From the NCBI RefSeq assembly GCF_014066305.1, contig NW_023501040.1:62001-126000 (forward strand): a stretch of DNA of 64,000 bases. Direction: 5' to 3'. The first letter of the stretch is position 1. Each line of letters starts with the position of its first letter. The notes beneath the pieces are model-generated. The model saw only the letters and a list, made by a program, of their open reading frames with translations. It made no database searches and had not been told where the DNA came from. This document shows positions 23,018 to 35,848 of the stretch, one piece after another. This stretch comes from Letharia columbiana (Eukaryota; Ascomycota; Lecanoromycetes; Lecanorales; Parmeliaceae). Position numbers and translations under genes: made by a program.

Positions 23018-24249
23018 CTATCTGCCCGACTTACTCGGAGGTGTGCTCCACTGGCGAAGCATCTGATGAAGTGCCCGAGTCCATTCCTGCTCACACGCAG
23101 TGGAAAGTTTGTCTACACCCGACGGAGAGGGATTGCGCCCTCCCCACATGGTAGGCTTCACCGCAAGAAGTCGTGCGTGCTTCCTGATAAGATTTCTGTA
23201 GAGGGCGGTGGTCAGCGTTCTAGCTCGCAGAACAGAAATGTCACACCGGTACAGAGGCCGGTACATACTACGGGGAAGAGGATAGGCAAAAGTAACTTAC
23301 TCGTTCTTGATTTTGGTCAGTATCAACCAGCAGTAGTTCCAACTCCGGGTACTAGTAGGGTCTCCAATGACTTGCCACTTGGCCTCGTCCAGACATTCTG
23401 AGCTAAATGGATAATTCTTGGTCATGCTTCGAAGTTCGCTAAGAAGGTTGTTGGAGTTGACATAGTGAGCCCAGGCAGTGGTCATGGCCTCGGTGACGTC
23501 TGCTGAGTCGTTGGACGCAAAGAGCTTCTCAATTCGGCGTAGCTCTGTAAGAGTATTGACACGGTGAGTGCGTAAAGATCGGATCAACTGTTCTCGATCA
23601 TTCTGGAGTAACCTTGGAATTAGTAATTGTTTCGTGTACCAAAGTACCTGAGACGGTGCATGTGCATGGTGGGTGCGGCGCTTGGCTAAGGCCGGACGCT
23701 AGACAGGGGTATTGCAGCTTGGCGCGCAGAAAGCAACAACAAGATACGTCACAACGCTCACTGACAAAGCAAACTTGAATATTTGGAAATGACCGCAGGA
23801 AGATGTGAAATGTAAAAGCGACCGAACAGCAAGGAAAGATTGAGCAATATACTCACCGAGCTCATAGTCCTTTGGGTACTCATCGTGCCTCCCGGAGTAG
23901 TGTTACGGCTGCCTCGGGGACCTGGGGAGTCGTAGAGAGAACCGCCTGAGGAGGAAGAGCTCTGCGTGGAGTGAGGTACTCGCGTGGGAGAAGGGCCGGT
24001 CAAGGTTGGGTACACGCCTGTCGACCTTGATGTAGAGCGGACTGACGAGTCTGGCGGTGGTTGAGATCGTCTGTCCTGATCTTGAGCGTAGGGCGATTCG
24101 TAGGGTCTTGACGAGCTAGCTGCTGCTGTGAAGTATCGTAGACTTGGGGAAACTGTTGTTGTTGGTGCTGCTTGTCTCGACGATGATGCTCTATCTGAGC
24201 CTGTTGGGGATGGCTTTTTCTGGGACCGGGAAGACGATTGATAGTCCAT
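23018..24249 (-). CDS. unknown Ser-rich protein with helical C-terminal half
   Basis: Three exons: 24249-23857, 23602-23301 and 23195-23018, encoding 290 residues. The splice joins are in frame with GT-AG ends, and intron 1 is rather long at 254 bp. Residues 1-130 are disordered and rich in Ser, Thr, Pro and Arg. Residues ~131-290 look folded and helical (NDREQLIRSLRTHRVNTLTELRRIEKLF, in two parts, then WAHYVNSNNLLSELRSM and SWNYCWLILTKIKNE). It ends with a Trp-containing helix (LHQMLRQWSTPPSK). I recognise no family. The layout suggests a fungal-specific protein. Confidence 0.6.
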
Positions 24250-27200
24250 GGTAAAGAGTGCGAGATCTCGGAATATATAGACCCGGAGTGGTGGAGCTAG
24301 ACCTCGCGGGAATATGCTAGACTGACTAATGCACGAGGTGGCCTGGTTGACTCACAAACACTAGCGTCTGTAGGAAATAACAGGTAGGAGTGGGCGGAAA
24401 GAACAAACGATGACTAGACAGAGAGGCGGAATTGAAACCGGAGAAACAACGACAGTGTTGTGGCTAGGAAGGATGTGTAAGGGAGTTGGTGAGCACAGTG
24501 CATGAGATTACTGAGAGGTGAGATGGACGTTATTATATGGGCGTTTTGGAGTCTTTATGATCATGGTGGATCGTAAAGCCATGTGGAGTAATACAACGGG
24601 CGAGCCATTAAAGGCTTGCCCAATTGACTGCCACGGAAAAGTCGTCGAATGAGGTGACGGCAGCATGCAATCATAGTCTGATCTCGTCAGCAGCGGGGAG
24701 GCTCATTATGCTCGACATGTCCTCCATGTCAAGCCTGAACATCTGATTGGAGAGAGAGAGAGAGAGAGAGCATGCCATGCCACGAGATAATACACGTTTT
24801 TCGTTGTGACCGTCGCATTACGCTGACCGTGCGTACCCAAATTTGGATCTCGCGTATCGGATACGTCCGTCGATGGCCCAGACACTGTAGACAGGGCAGA
24901 GCTACAGACATTCATTGTGTGAGATGAATGTTGCAGGGCTAATGACTAGCAGGCATTGCCAGAAGACAGATATGATGTCAAAGTAATCCGGACTATTCTC
25001 GAATGAGAGTCTGTGGACCGAGGTCATACTCCACCGCCTCAGTGAAATTCAAAGACAAGTAGTGAATAAGACCAGAGTTTGTAGTCAGAGGTCAGATACG
25101 ATCATAACGTTGGAAAATTTTGCCTCAAAAGATGATGGTCTATTATGAGATTTAGGGTTGGAACTAACATGGTTAGCGCTGACTTTTCCAAAGACCTAAA
25201 TAGCTATATCTGGACATCGAATGTCCCCTAAATGCCCTAAGTCATGAAAAAAGGAAAAGAGAAAGGAGCTTAAGAACTTAGACAAGGTGAAGAAGCATTC
25301 AGCCTCTGTTGGATCTCCAACCTATAGCGAGGAGCCGTTGGAGAACCGCAAGTGACGACCCAAACCAGAATGGTCGAGGCGGACACCATGACGAAAAAGG
25401 AGTCCTGAAATCCTTTGATCACAGGCTCCCATCGATGGAGACGGAGTTTCATGATTTCACTCACTCATCAAGCATATGACATCTATCAATAGAGGTTGTT
25501 AAAGGTATTTAGAGGTATGGTGGTATGGGAAACCAGGTGAAAGCGGGCAGCAGGATTTAGTCTACAGGATAGAATCGTGTGGCTTTCCTTGCCTGCAGTC
25601 ATGAATGTTTATAAATGTTATAAATGTTATGAAGACGGAACCGCGGTTCTGGCCTAGTTCCTGAGCTACTGCAGGTACGATCAGGCGGGATCAATCTTCA
25701 ATGAAATGGTAAAAGTACGGGAGACGTTGCTGCGTCCAATATCCCCCAAAATCCCAAATTCCATTCCCAATTACAACATTCATCCATAAGGTACAAACAT
25801 ACATGTACACTACTTTACAAGTTTACATGCATCATCACATTGCCCCAACAAGTATTTTGGCTGCCAATGCCAATGCCATGCCACTTGCCGAGCTAGAACC
25901 GTCGTCAGCCCTCTTATCCAGGCGCTTATTGGCTGCCGAGTGCAAACAGATGCATTGCAACGAGGTTATAATCTTCTTGTATTAGTACCGCGCTCTGAGA
26001 AAATCCACATTCAAATTCAAATTCAAGAACAGCAACGCACTCTTCTGCCAAGGTAAAATGCACGTCTCCACCAACCTGATCCATGCCTTTGTCGACAGGC
26101 GATCGTCTCTCTGTCCTTGTTCTCGTGGCAGACAATTTTTATAGCCACAATGCCAAAATTATCCAGAACAAGCCCTTTTCATCCTTGTGCTGCTTGTGCT
26201 CGCGCCCCGTGTCTCCCACAGCTCTCCTACCAGAGGGGTCCTTTCTCTTTCCTGACATATCCGATTCGGAACCTCGACACCCCTAATCTGGGAAGAAGGA
26301 TGGCAAAGCGTCTGACAGTGGCATCAAGGAAGCGCTCCATGGGTATCAACGGCGTTTCAACTGCTTGAAACATGCTGATTAAGCTTATGGGGGCGCTTAC
26401 CAAGTCCCCATGTACGGTACCTCTGCCAGGGCTGCCAAGCCAAAAATCCTCAATCAACATCACTGCTCTGTAGTGACTGAAACGTGCAAGCGGCGTCTGA
26501 TCGTGGCGATCCGCAAAGACATATGTAAGGCGCGGAATTCGATGATCAGGAAATTAACTTCTTAGACATTCCCAAAAGCACTGCCTACTAGACGCAGGCG
26601 GCGGTATGTATTCGTCCATAGATTGTGCACTTCCGGATCCTTCTTCACCTGTCTCGTACATTCCTATGGACTAGACAATGCTATTTTTTGGTCTGGAGTA
26701 GGAGTTCGGATCTTGACCCTGGAAGTCATGTGCGATGAGGGTGAAGAGGCCCAGCGTCTTGGTACATTGCAGAAAAATGGAATCCGTGCCCAAGCTGACA
26801 TGCATATCTGTCTGCTCCGTCCCGTGCTGCTTGGCCGCCCTGTGGCTGCAAATGTAAGAGCTTCCACAGTGGTGAAAGGTCAACGGCCAGAAGTGATCAT
26901 TCAGAGATAGGAACACACCAGCAAAATCAAGGAGATTTCGAGGTAAGAAGCCACATTGATCGATATATGAGAAGGCAGCGAATCAGAAAATAGTATGACC
27001 GCAGCTAACACAGCTTAGTTATCATCGAAAATACCACATGGAGTGCAGCAAACAAAGCGAGTTAGCTTGGGTGGCGAGTTGCACAATTGCGAAAGACCGT
27101 GAAGCAGTCTGAGCCTCTAGGGAAGATGATCAAGCTGCTCTAGCGAGATTAGAGAGCTCCGACGACCATCAATTAACAAAGCTCACGGACCCTGTGTCCT

Positions 27201-27318
27201 CGATGAATGAAATGGCGCGTAAACCGCAAACTGACTTTGCAGCCACTTGCTGAGGCATCCTTCCATTGTTAGGGAGTTGCTCCGAAGAGCCTGCCGTTAT
27301 CATAACACCGTTTCGCCA
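24250..27318. other. 3-kb gene-poor stretch
   Basis: Contains a (GA)n microsatellite at 24750-24771 and a short ATAAATGTT tandem repeat near 25609-25635. One small minus-strand frame (25464-25270, 64 codons) has a hydrophobic segment SFFVMVSASTILVWVVT that could be a tiny membrane protein, but it has no other support. Nothing else was recognised. Confidence 0.45.
24750..24771. repeat. (GA)n microsatellite
   Basis: About eleven uninterrupted GA units, outside any recognised gene. Confidence 0.9.
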
Positions 27319-29471
27319 TCAACTCATCAACAACCCTACGGCCCATGTGACGGACAAAGTGCGGAGGTCCCCATAATGCTGACCCACGCCTAAGAATACA
27401 ACCGGAATGCCGGTCGCATGCACCATGCTGACCAAAGTCCCCACCATATCACCCACCGTATCACACTTCGAGATGATGAAGCCATCCAGCTTTCTCTTGC
27501 TCCCAAACGCAGCATTGAAACTTCGCGCTTGGCCAACAGAATCGCTGCCAACCAGGGCTTCACCTACCATGAGGATCTTATCTGGATTGGCGAAATTGCC
27601 AAATTTCTCCAGATTCGACATTAGGCGGGTGTCGTTATGCCGTCGTCCAGCAGTGTCGATAAGTACGACATCGAAGTGCTCCTGTGCACCGTAGGCTACC
27701 GCGTCTTTGGCGATGTTCGCTGCGTCTTTACCATAACCCTTTTCATAGAGCTCTACTTTCCCGAGGTTCTCCCGCTCGGCCAATTCTTTGAGATTCCTCG
27801 CATGAACACGAAGCTGTTCAACAGCGCCGGATCGGAAAGTATCGCAAGCGGCAATGAGGAGTTTGAATTTGTTCTGAAGGAGAAAGAAGGCTAACTTGGA
27901 GAGGTTAGTGGATTTGCCGACGCCGTTGACGCCGACGATAGAGATGACATAAGGACGTGGTTTAGGTGATAGGGGGTTCAACTGTGAAGGACTGGTAACG
28001 GATGATATGGAGCGTAAAATGTCGAGGGACGTTGTGGGGGTAAGAATTTTGCGGAGAGAGGATTCCATTGCGGAACGAATTGTTGTTTCGACGCCTGTCA
28101 GCTCTTATTAGCGTTCTGCGAGCCGAAGAGCTGTGCAGACTTGAGGTACTTTCGAAGCTCCCAGTCTTCACACCGATGAGTTCTCTCTCAACGCCTTCGC
28201 ATAACCGTACTGCTGCTTCTCTTGCAACGTTCTTGTTCAAAAGATGCTCCTCCATCCCTCTCATCGGCTTGGCCAAATCCTCTTTGGTCAAGACCTTGCC
28301 TCCAATAACGTTTCGGAAGAGTCCACTTATTGCACCGAGACTCGAGCTTACAACTCCGCTCTTCGATTGGGAGGGTTGTGCTCTCTTCTCACTGGCTCCT
28401 TCTAATATTGAGTGCACCTCACTGTCCAGGTCCTTGAGAACGAATTGTCCTTTTCCGGTCCTTGTGCCGAACGACTGCGAGTCAATCGAGTCTACCCCAG
28501 CGAAGTATTCGCTCTTCGCTGCGCCGTTCTCCTGGGGCGACTGGGCGGAATAATCTAAAGCCGCTCCATCTTCTTCGTCTGCCAGGCCGTCGGCATCCCA
28601 CTTCCGCATCTTTTTCCCGCTATCTTTCTTTGGCTTCGCTTTCCTTTCATCCCCCGAAGATACGTTTGCAGGAGTTGTCACAGCTTTTCTTGCCCTCCGG
28701 GAACCCCCTTTAGGTCCAGACTTTCCTGCTAATATATGAGCTGCAGGCGTAGAAGGCCTGGACGTATCCGGTGTGCCTATTGGTGATACATCTGTCGAGT
28801 CGCCGTTGTTTTGTTGCTTTTTCAAATATCCTACTCAAGAACATGCGATCAGCCTTTCATCCTAGTCCTTAGACTTTGACACAAGCTTACCTGGTGCTAA
28901 TCCCGGTAACGGTGGCGGAGGCCTGTCGTGCCCATTCTCAGAGCTTGAAGCTGGAGTGAGCTCCTCCAATGCGCCTTGCGCTACTCGTTGAGGGTTCTTT
29001 TCTGCTGCACTTTCCAGCTCGGTGACTTGCTGGTCAAAGTAGCCGTCGAAGTCACATTCCACAACGCTCGTATGGGGCTTCTTCAACTGATCCTTGTACA
29101 GATCGATGAAGATGATGCGTATGTTGTCCAAGAGCTTGTCTATCCACGAGAGGTGTAACAAGGATTGGTAAACAGCCTGAGAGCAGATTAGTCCCATATA
29201 TCTCACACCGCAACCCTCCCTGCGCAATACAAACCACAAAGATGAGCCCTAGATCCTTGACGCTCGCCCATTTTAGTGTATACTGGTCTCTCTTATATGA
29301 AGGGTTCTGTGTTGCCGAGGTATCGTCTGCAACACTTGCGCCTGGCAGGACTTTCTCCTCGATGAAGACATCCTTGATGAAGCCATTAATAATGCTGCTG
29401 CTCACCGGGACATAAGACTTTGACCACAGGACCACTCCTGAAGTCGTCAGTATCTCAAAGCCGTCCAGCAT
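27319..29471 (-). CDS. SRP101: signal recognition particle receptor subunit alpha
   Basis: Four exons: 29471-29235, 29176-28891, 28830-28150 and 28094-27319, giving 659 residues. The protein is the ER-bound GTPase that docks SRP-ribosome complexes. The N-terminal longin-like SRX domain starts MLDGFEILTTSGVVLWS and includes AVYQSLLHLSWIDKLL. A charged, disordered linker follows, then the N domain and the SRP-type G domain. G1 reads GVNGVGKST (residues ~456-464), G3 DTAGR, and G4 SKCDTVGD. The end, FLGVGQHYGDLRTL, is the usual closing motif. The 58-, 60- and 55-bp introns all restore frame and family text. It shares a 221-bp divergent promoter with YIF1, another early-secretory gene. Confidence 0.95.
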
Positions 29472-29692
29472 AATGAACACACGTATGGTAGGGACAGGCT
29501 TACCATTGCAGAGACTCATAGGTGCGCGTTGCGGTAGAACCTCGGGTCGTCTAGGCCGCAAAAGATACGGTGTGCTCGAAAAATGTTAGAATTATAAAAC
29601 ATTCCCAATACTTCAGCTCGACGACTTGGCAAGAGCCACATCGTTTTCTCATTAGCCTGCACCATCAGTGACACGTTGATATCCCACCAGAA
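29472..29692. promoter_or_regulatory. divergent promoter SRP101 / YIF1
   Basis: 221 bases separate the two start codons, so both transcripts must start from this segment. Both products act in the early secretory pathway, which makes joint control plausible. No specific factor site was identified. Confidence 0.6.
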
Positions 29693-30870
29693 ATGCAACA
29701 AGGTTCCTACGCTCCACCCCCAGCGCACTCTCCACCGCTTCACCACCCCGTACCACAACATGTATCCACCGTCCCAATGATGCGCTCTCCGCCCCCTCCC
29801 CAATCTCAGGGAGGTTCGAATTATGGGAGTCCTTACGGCCAAATGGGGGGCCCTGCCCAACAATCTGGCGGAGGAGGTCCATTCGCACCTGCGTTCGGCG
29901 GCTTCGTGAACGATCAGACTGCCCAAATGGGCTTCCAAGTTGGGCAGAAAGCCGTGATGGCCGGTCAGGAGTATATGGAACAGAGCGTATGTTGTTTGCG
30001 TCTACGGAAGCATGAACTTTTGCTGATGCGTGACCGTAGATAAACCGCTACGTCTCCATCCCAGCTCTGAAACACTACTTCAACGTCTCTACCCCCTACG
30101 TCCTGCGCAAGATTCTTCTTGTCCTCTTCCCTTGGCGGCATAAACCATGGTCTCGAGAACAAAGACCTTCCTCTACAGCTCCAGACCCCAGCGCGCCCAA
30201 CACAGCCTACTCATACTACTTCCTTCCGCCTCGGGACGATCTGAACTCCCCGGACATGTACATCCCTGTCATGGCATTCGTGACATACATTCTTCTCTCC
30301 ACGCTATTAGCAGGTCTCCGAGGAGCCTTCCATCCAGAGGTTATGGGCCTCACAGCCACAGCTGCCTTCGCGGTTGTAGCGGTGGAAATACTGGGACTCA
30401 AATTCGGGACATACATACTGAGCATAAGCAATGACAGCCAATTACTCGACCTCGTCGCGTATTCTGGATACAAATTCGTTGGCGTTATTGTCACACTGGT
30501 CGTAGCTGAGATACTGAACCGCGGGAAGGGGACAGGAGGATGGGTAGGCTGGACCGTTTTCACATATACATTTCTGGCTAACGCTTTCTTTCTTGTGAGT
30601 TCCCCGGCCCTGTTCTCCCCTTTTTCCTGGCTATTCGATTCTGTTCGAAAGCGACGCACTGACTCCTGCCAGCTCCGTTCGCTCAAATACGTCCTCCTCC
30701 CGGACTCTTCTTCCACCCCAGCAGGCGGCATGCAAACGGTCGACCGCGCGCAGCGAAACCGGCGAACACAGTTCCTCTTCCTATACAGCTACGTGGTGCA
30801 ATTTGTCTTCATGTGGGTGCTCAGCAGGCAGGATTCTGCCACTGCCACGGTTGTAGGCATAAAAACATAA
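29693..30870 (+). CDS. YIF1: Yif1-family Golgi/COPII vesicle membrane protein
   Basis: Three exons, 29693-29986, 30040-30594 and 30673-30870, encode 348 residues. Yif1 binds Yip1 and Ypt GTPases and works in ER-to-Golgi vesicle fusion. The cytosolic N terminus is rich in Pro, Gln and Gly. Conserved family text follows: GFQVGQKAVMAGQEYMEQ, NRYVSIPALKHYFNVS, YVLRKILLVLFPW and NSPDMYIPVMAFVTYIL. After this come five membrane helices, ending with QFLFLYSYVVQFVFMWVL. The two introns are 53 and 78 bp with canonical ends. Confidence 0.95.
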
Positions 30871-31671
30871 GGCACGGATCGGTAAAGCCCGGAAAGGCTC
30901 GAGGAATGGGGGAAGGGAAACCCGCGAGGGACGTAAGCTGTAAATAGAATAGTAGGGTAGATGGATTCAATGGACGGATGTCAAGAACGTCGTTCAAGTA
31001 GGAGCGCAACGCACCCTTGCCGCCTACGCCTCATCCCGCTGTTGAAAGGATCCGGGAGACCGCAAAAGGCTCGCAAAAGAGCCGCGGAAGAACCGCACTA
31101 ATTTAATCTTGACGACTTGCCTTTTCGCATGCTCAAAGATGAGCCCATCGTGTGTGTGGAGATGGAGCTTCTTGGTGCAACAGTTTGGAGGGATGGGAAG
31201 GGGAAGCCAAGGCGCAATCTGGTCTACGAGCCGATTGAGAGGCAATAATATGGCAGCAGTGTTGCACGGGCGATGCCGAGAGATGGTCAAGCTGAGTCTT
31301 CCTTTTGACTCTCGCAAGCCGATGTACAACTATTCCTATCCTGAGCGTTACCACAGGTCGCATGTCCAACCATCACTACTGCGATAATATGCCCCCTTAC
31401 CACCTCCTTTTCATCCATCCCATCCCGTAAAAGAATAAAAGAAGCTTCTCGATAGCTCCATGAAAGCGGAGAAAGCTAAGAACTTGCTGTGTATCACATG
31501 CTAAACGCGCGCTGTCCGTAATTCTCCCTATTACAGGTGGTATATCTTTCCCAAAGATGCGCCGCTAAAAAAGGGTAAAGAGTGCTTTTGTCACCGAACA
31601 CCGTTACAATATGCAGGCACTGAAGAAGATTGAAACCGAAGATCACCCATTGACGCCGTGGAGATGTGGTA
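30871..31671. other. intergenic between convergent genes
   Basis: 801 bases between the YIF1 stop and the stop of the leftward RGS gene. No gene or repeat was recognised. Confidence 0.4.
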
Positions 31672-33606
31672 TCAAACGACCGTCACACTCGAGCGCCTCC
31701 AGTTCATGTAGCGCTGCCATGTCTCAGACCACACCATGTACTTGATCGACTTGAATGCTGCGTCGAAAACATGCTCACCGAACTCTGCTGGAATTTGAAA
31801 GCCTGCAAGGGAATCCTGAGGATCGTCATCCAGCGGGATGATGTGCTCTCTGCTGTCGTTGTCGATCGATCGTCGAGCTGGCGGTGTTGACGACATGTTG
31901 CGCATCGGGTACGTTCCCCCTGGAGACTCAAGCATTGGAGACTCGATCAGGGGCTCCTGCTGCGGCTCATCCCAGGGCGTGACGGAAGAGATCGGCGTTA
32001 AAGGCGATTCGCTATTGCGTCTTGAAGCGACGAGCTTTGTAGCCGCGCCAAAGATAGATTCCAGCGTGGCGTAGATAGGGCTCTCGATGTTGATTGGATA
32101 GGATGCGGTGTCTGAATGCACGAGGGTAACATAGATACTGAGAGCGGCGCGGAACATGCCCATACGCGCACGAGAACGGTCGCGAATCTTCGGAAAATCC
32201 ATGTCCCACTTCCTTTCGAAGCCCAGGACTCTGGTGAGGAATATGATGTTTTCGCCATTGAGCTCCATGCAGGAGGCGTACACTTGCAGGCCGTCACAGC
32301 AAGTGGTCAGGCACTCGTCGAGGGATTCCATAGAAAACATCTTGCCGCGCTTGGAGCCTGTGGAACGGGTTGCCAATGATCCGGTGGTGGATGGTTCTTC
32401 CGAATGGAGTTTCTTAGCGTCGAAATCTGCTAGGATGTCTTGCGTTTCGCGGGCCGCCTTGTTGTGTTTGAAGACTTGCATGATGGGGAAGATCAGCGTG
32501 ACCAGTTCCATCATCATCAGACCAGGCATAAACCTGGTAGGTCAGTACAAAGACAGAGAACCAGTCACATGCAGCTACTTACCACATAGGCGGCGCCCAA
32601 TACTTATTGACCGATGCAAAGCTATCAGTGTAGACGGCGGCAAGCCAGAGCGGCGTTCCAAGGAGCCTGTTGAAGGTGCTCAGAAATCCCCTCGTGTCAA
32701 TAAACGTGGGAACTTACCCAGCAAGCACGGACAGCCAAGTCTGCAGACGCCAGTGGTAAATGTCATGAATTGGTTTGATCTTCCATAGCAGGTAGGGACC
32801 GAAGAAGAAATTCCATAGGAACTGCCAAACAATGGAAGGTGCCCTAAAAGGTTTTGAGCCACAGTCATCTGGAACGGAGAAATATTGCCCTTACCATTCC
32901 CATCCTTTGCGGCACATACCAGGTGATGTATGGTGTGATACAATACCATAATCGTGGAATTGGCGAGATATGGAGTATATTACCAAGGAAACAACAAACT
33001 AGAATGTTGGATGTTAGCTTTTGCTTTGAACGCGGTCTGGAGCATTGACTGGTGCCGGCAGTCTGGAGCACGGGTGAGACGTCTTACCTGGACCACCATC
33101 CCTACGAAGACGAGACCCTCGTATTTGTTCTGTGTATTGACGCTCCTCCACCAAAGCTTGAGGCGCCAGATCCAATACTCAGGTCCTCCCAGTCCACCTC
33201 CATGGTTGGGGTACAACGGCCGATAAAGTTCATCGATTCCTTTGAGCAGGTTTTGCTCTCGGCTGACAATGAGGAGTTGCTGATTCTGAGCCTGAAACAA
33301 GCCGATACCGATGGGGAGATAGATTGACATGACCCAGAACTCCAAACCGCAGGGGAAAGTACCGTTAAGAGGGTAGAGGACGAAGATGATGACTAGATAC
33401 ACATGGAGTACCAGTATCGACAGCAGGGCCAAGGGAATCTTGCGCATTCTAATGGCGGGATTATTACGCTGGAGCCAGAGGAAGATACAGGCAGCGTAGA
33501 AGAATATGGAATAGAGCACGATGACGACTATAAGAGAGATGCCATAGCCATCCAAATTCTCGGTCTCGGCCAAATCATGGCCTCCTGGGTTGAGGTAGCG
33601 AACCAT
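31672..33606 (-). CDS. seven-transmembrane protein with C-terminal RGS domain
   Basis: Five exons: 33606-33088, 32998-32895, 32843-32718, 32666-32583 and 32533-31672, giving 564 residues. The first ~300 residues hold about seven membrane helices, for example LIVVIVLYSIFFYAACIFLW, IPLALLSILVLHVYLVIIFV and LVTLIFPIMQVF. The cytosolic C-terminal part has an RGS (regulator of G-protein signalling) fold: SMESLDECLTTC, FLTRVLGFERKWDM, MFRAALSIYVTLV and FGEHVFDAAFKSIKYMVW. RGS domains speed GTP hydrolysis on G-alpha. The 7-TM plus RGS layout is known from fungal GprK-like and RgsC-like proteins. I cannot say which of these it is. All four introns (49-89 bp) are canonical and keep helices in frame. 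Confidence 0.88.
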
Positions 33607-35450
33607 GTTGCGTTGCGACGGTATTGACAGGCTTGGTTGATGCTGGAAGTGTAAGAACCAATTTTGAGAGCTTCAGTCGCGGTGACGAGGGCAGGTGTGC
33701 TCAGCAAATGAATGAAAGTGGTTCAGTGTGTGAGTTGGGATCAAAGGAGTGGAAGCACGTGACTGAGAAGTGCACTGTTAAATGTATTAGGAAGTGGGAG
33801 GTTGGAAGGGTGAGGGTGAGGATGAAGTGTCAGTGTAGATAGATGTTAGTCGAAGGAATACGAAGCTACTTTACCAACAAATGCAAGATGGAATAATTAG
33901 AGCCGGGAAGCTAGCTGCAGCGTTTTGTTGAAAGTCGTGAGGCTTTTGATAGATCAAAAGACGGACTGCGCGCCTATTATGATAGTCTGCAAAATCGTCT
34001 AACAACTTAACAAGTTACCGTACCAGCTTTGGCCGATGTTTGAAGCGTTTTGTCTTTGACAGTACTATACTATATGCGATAGGGTAATGGGCTTGCGCCT
34101 TTCAAGTTTCACTGCATCTGCTTGCGCAATCATAGAAGAGGAAAATGGTTGGAGGGAGGGGAAAAGGGAAAAGGGAAAAGGGAAAACGCTCGAATGGCTG
34201 CTGTTTGCTCAGTGCGAGCAAGCCGTGCAAGCCTCTCTCTTCTCCACTCCACTCCTGGACCGTGCTTTGCCTGGCAGGCATCATGATCGGCACAGGGTTC
34301 AGAGCTACCTAGCAATTCTACGCGACGGGATTCTTAGATTCTGTTAGTGCTAGACCGTACAACATAATAGGTACATGTCTGAAAAGTAAAAGTGTGGTGT
34401 CACGATGGCTTGGAAGTCACCAAATTTGAGAGCAAAGTCAATAAATTCAATATTCTCCGGCGCCACGCAAAGAATGCCACTAGCCACTAGCACACCAGAA
34501 GCACCTACATGACTGCTGTAGTACCTTACTTACCTTACTTTGATCGGCCATCCTCCACGCTATCTCTACGCTAAACCGATGGCCGTTGGAATACCTGATC
34601 CTTGACCCTTGACCCCAGTACCTTTGACCCCAGTACACTGTCCACTTGCATACGGTACCTCCTTACCGGATGAGCATTGACCAGTATGCGCACCTTCAAC
34701 ATTGCACAGTCCTCTTAATTCTACAGATATCTGAGGTAACGGACATTGTTATCCTATCCTTCCTTTCCTTCACTATCACACCAGGGCCAACCCACGGAAA
34801 GTTTAGGGGAGCGAAGCCAACAAATGCCAATTTTCTCTTTCATTCAAGGCATTCATATTCAGGGGTACATACATCAAATCCTGTCCCCAACGTCCACCTC
34901 CAAAGCCAGCTCGCAAATGAGATTCTTAGAATTACGAGGACGAACTTATCTCGGCTTTAATTACCTGCAGCCTTCTTCCACAAACACTACTTGAGGCTCT
35001 TCGCGCGAATCCTCTAGTCTTGGGATGTTAATTGCTCATGGTGTCAAAGTCTACGAGTAGCCGCATCCCGGTTCGCATGCCTCTGGGTTACGAATCTTGG
35101 GAGATCCTTGTCCACGAGATCTGGGGATCCTCCTAGCAGTAGCACAAAGTGGGGAGCCGGAGAGATGTCCTACGCCTCGTGCGGCTTCCTACAGAGCATG
35201 ATCTGCAACATTCTGACACATCGTTTCTCCTTATCACTGTATTCGCAACCATGGACAGAAGCCATGATCTCTGTGTAAGATTATCAGTCGTAACAACTCG
35301 GCATGCCGACGGCTTGATCTATTGAAAACCCTTGCAAGCATGCAGCTGGCGTGCCTACGGTATGTCAAATGATACCCAGACCCCAAAGACATCCGCCATC
35401 TAGTCTTATTACCTACTCTCTCGATCAGCGGTCTCTGCGCATGAATACCA
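33607..35450. other. 1.8-kb divergent upstream region
   Basis: Lies between the start of the leftward RGS gene and the second MITE-like element. It contains a GGGAAAA tandem repeat (34158-34186) and some ACCTTACTT and TTGACCC short repeats (34524-34640). No supported gene. Confidence 0.4.
34158..34186 (+). repeat. GGGAAAA heptamer tandem repeat
   Basis: About four exact units of GGGAAAA in a purine-rich stretch, outside any recognised gene. Confidence 0.85.
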
Positions 35451-35686
35451 CAGATGCAGTGTCCGATAAATCCGACCCCCAAAATATCTGCGTCTTACCA
35501 AAATCTTACGGCAAGTCATTGGTTATACAAGTACAACTCGATCGATACCACTTCGATTTGAAGATTTCTTGAAGTTTTAGAAATCTTATTCTACGCTTCA
35601 TAGTCCATTTTTTTGAGTTCTAAATCAAATTTTTGTGGAACGAAAGATTGCATCTGCCAGGGAAATGCATCCGGGGGTGAAATTAA
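35451..35686. mobile_element. MITE-like element, copy 2 (one inverted end worn)
   Basis: Aligns by eye, in reverse orientation, with the element at 4419-4680 over almost its whole length. Shared blocks include GTCCGATAA.TCCG, TCTGCGTCT.ACCAAAATC, CTTCGATTTGAAGA, TTCTACGCTTCAT and GTGGAACGAAAGATTGCAT. The right end still reads GATTGCATCTGCCAGG...ATGCATCCGGGGGTGAA. The outer left inverted repeat is worn beyond recognition past CAGATGCAGT. It lies about 160 bp upstream of CHS5. Confidence 0.7.
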
Positions 35687-35752
35687 GTATAAGCGTAGAG
35701 AGCAGTAGGGCCATGATTATATGATCATTCTGCCTGCATAGCTATTCAGTCA

Positions 35753-35778
35753 TAGCCCTAGCCCTAGCCCTAGCCCTA
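35753..35778 (+). repeat. TAGCCC hexamer repeat (telomere-like variant)
   Basis: Four uninterrupted copies of TAGCCC plus TA. On the other strand this is GGGCTA, one base off the TTAGGG telomere unit. It lies in the CHS5 upstream region, about 70 bp before the ATG. Confidence 0.8.
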
Positions 35779-35848
35779 CGTTTCTAGTAGGCCTAGCTCA
35801 CTGTATCTCCGCTGCCAAGGCCTGTTGCTTGCAACAAGACAAGCAAAC

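Noticed and set aside
35753..35778. Internal telomere repeat
   Set aside because: The unit is TAGCCC, not CCCTAA, with only four copies, and the flanks are ordinary genes. A chance hexamer repeat is likelier than a healed chromosome end.
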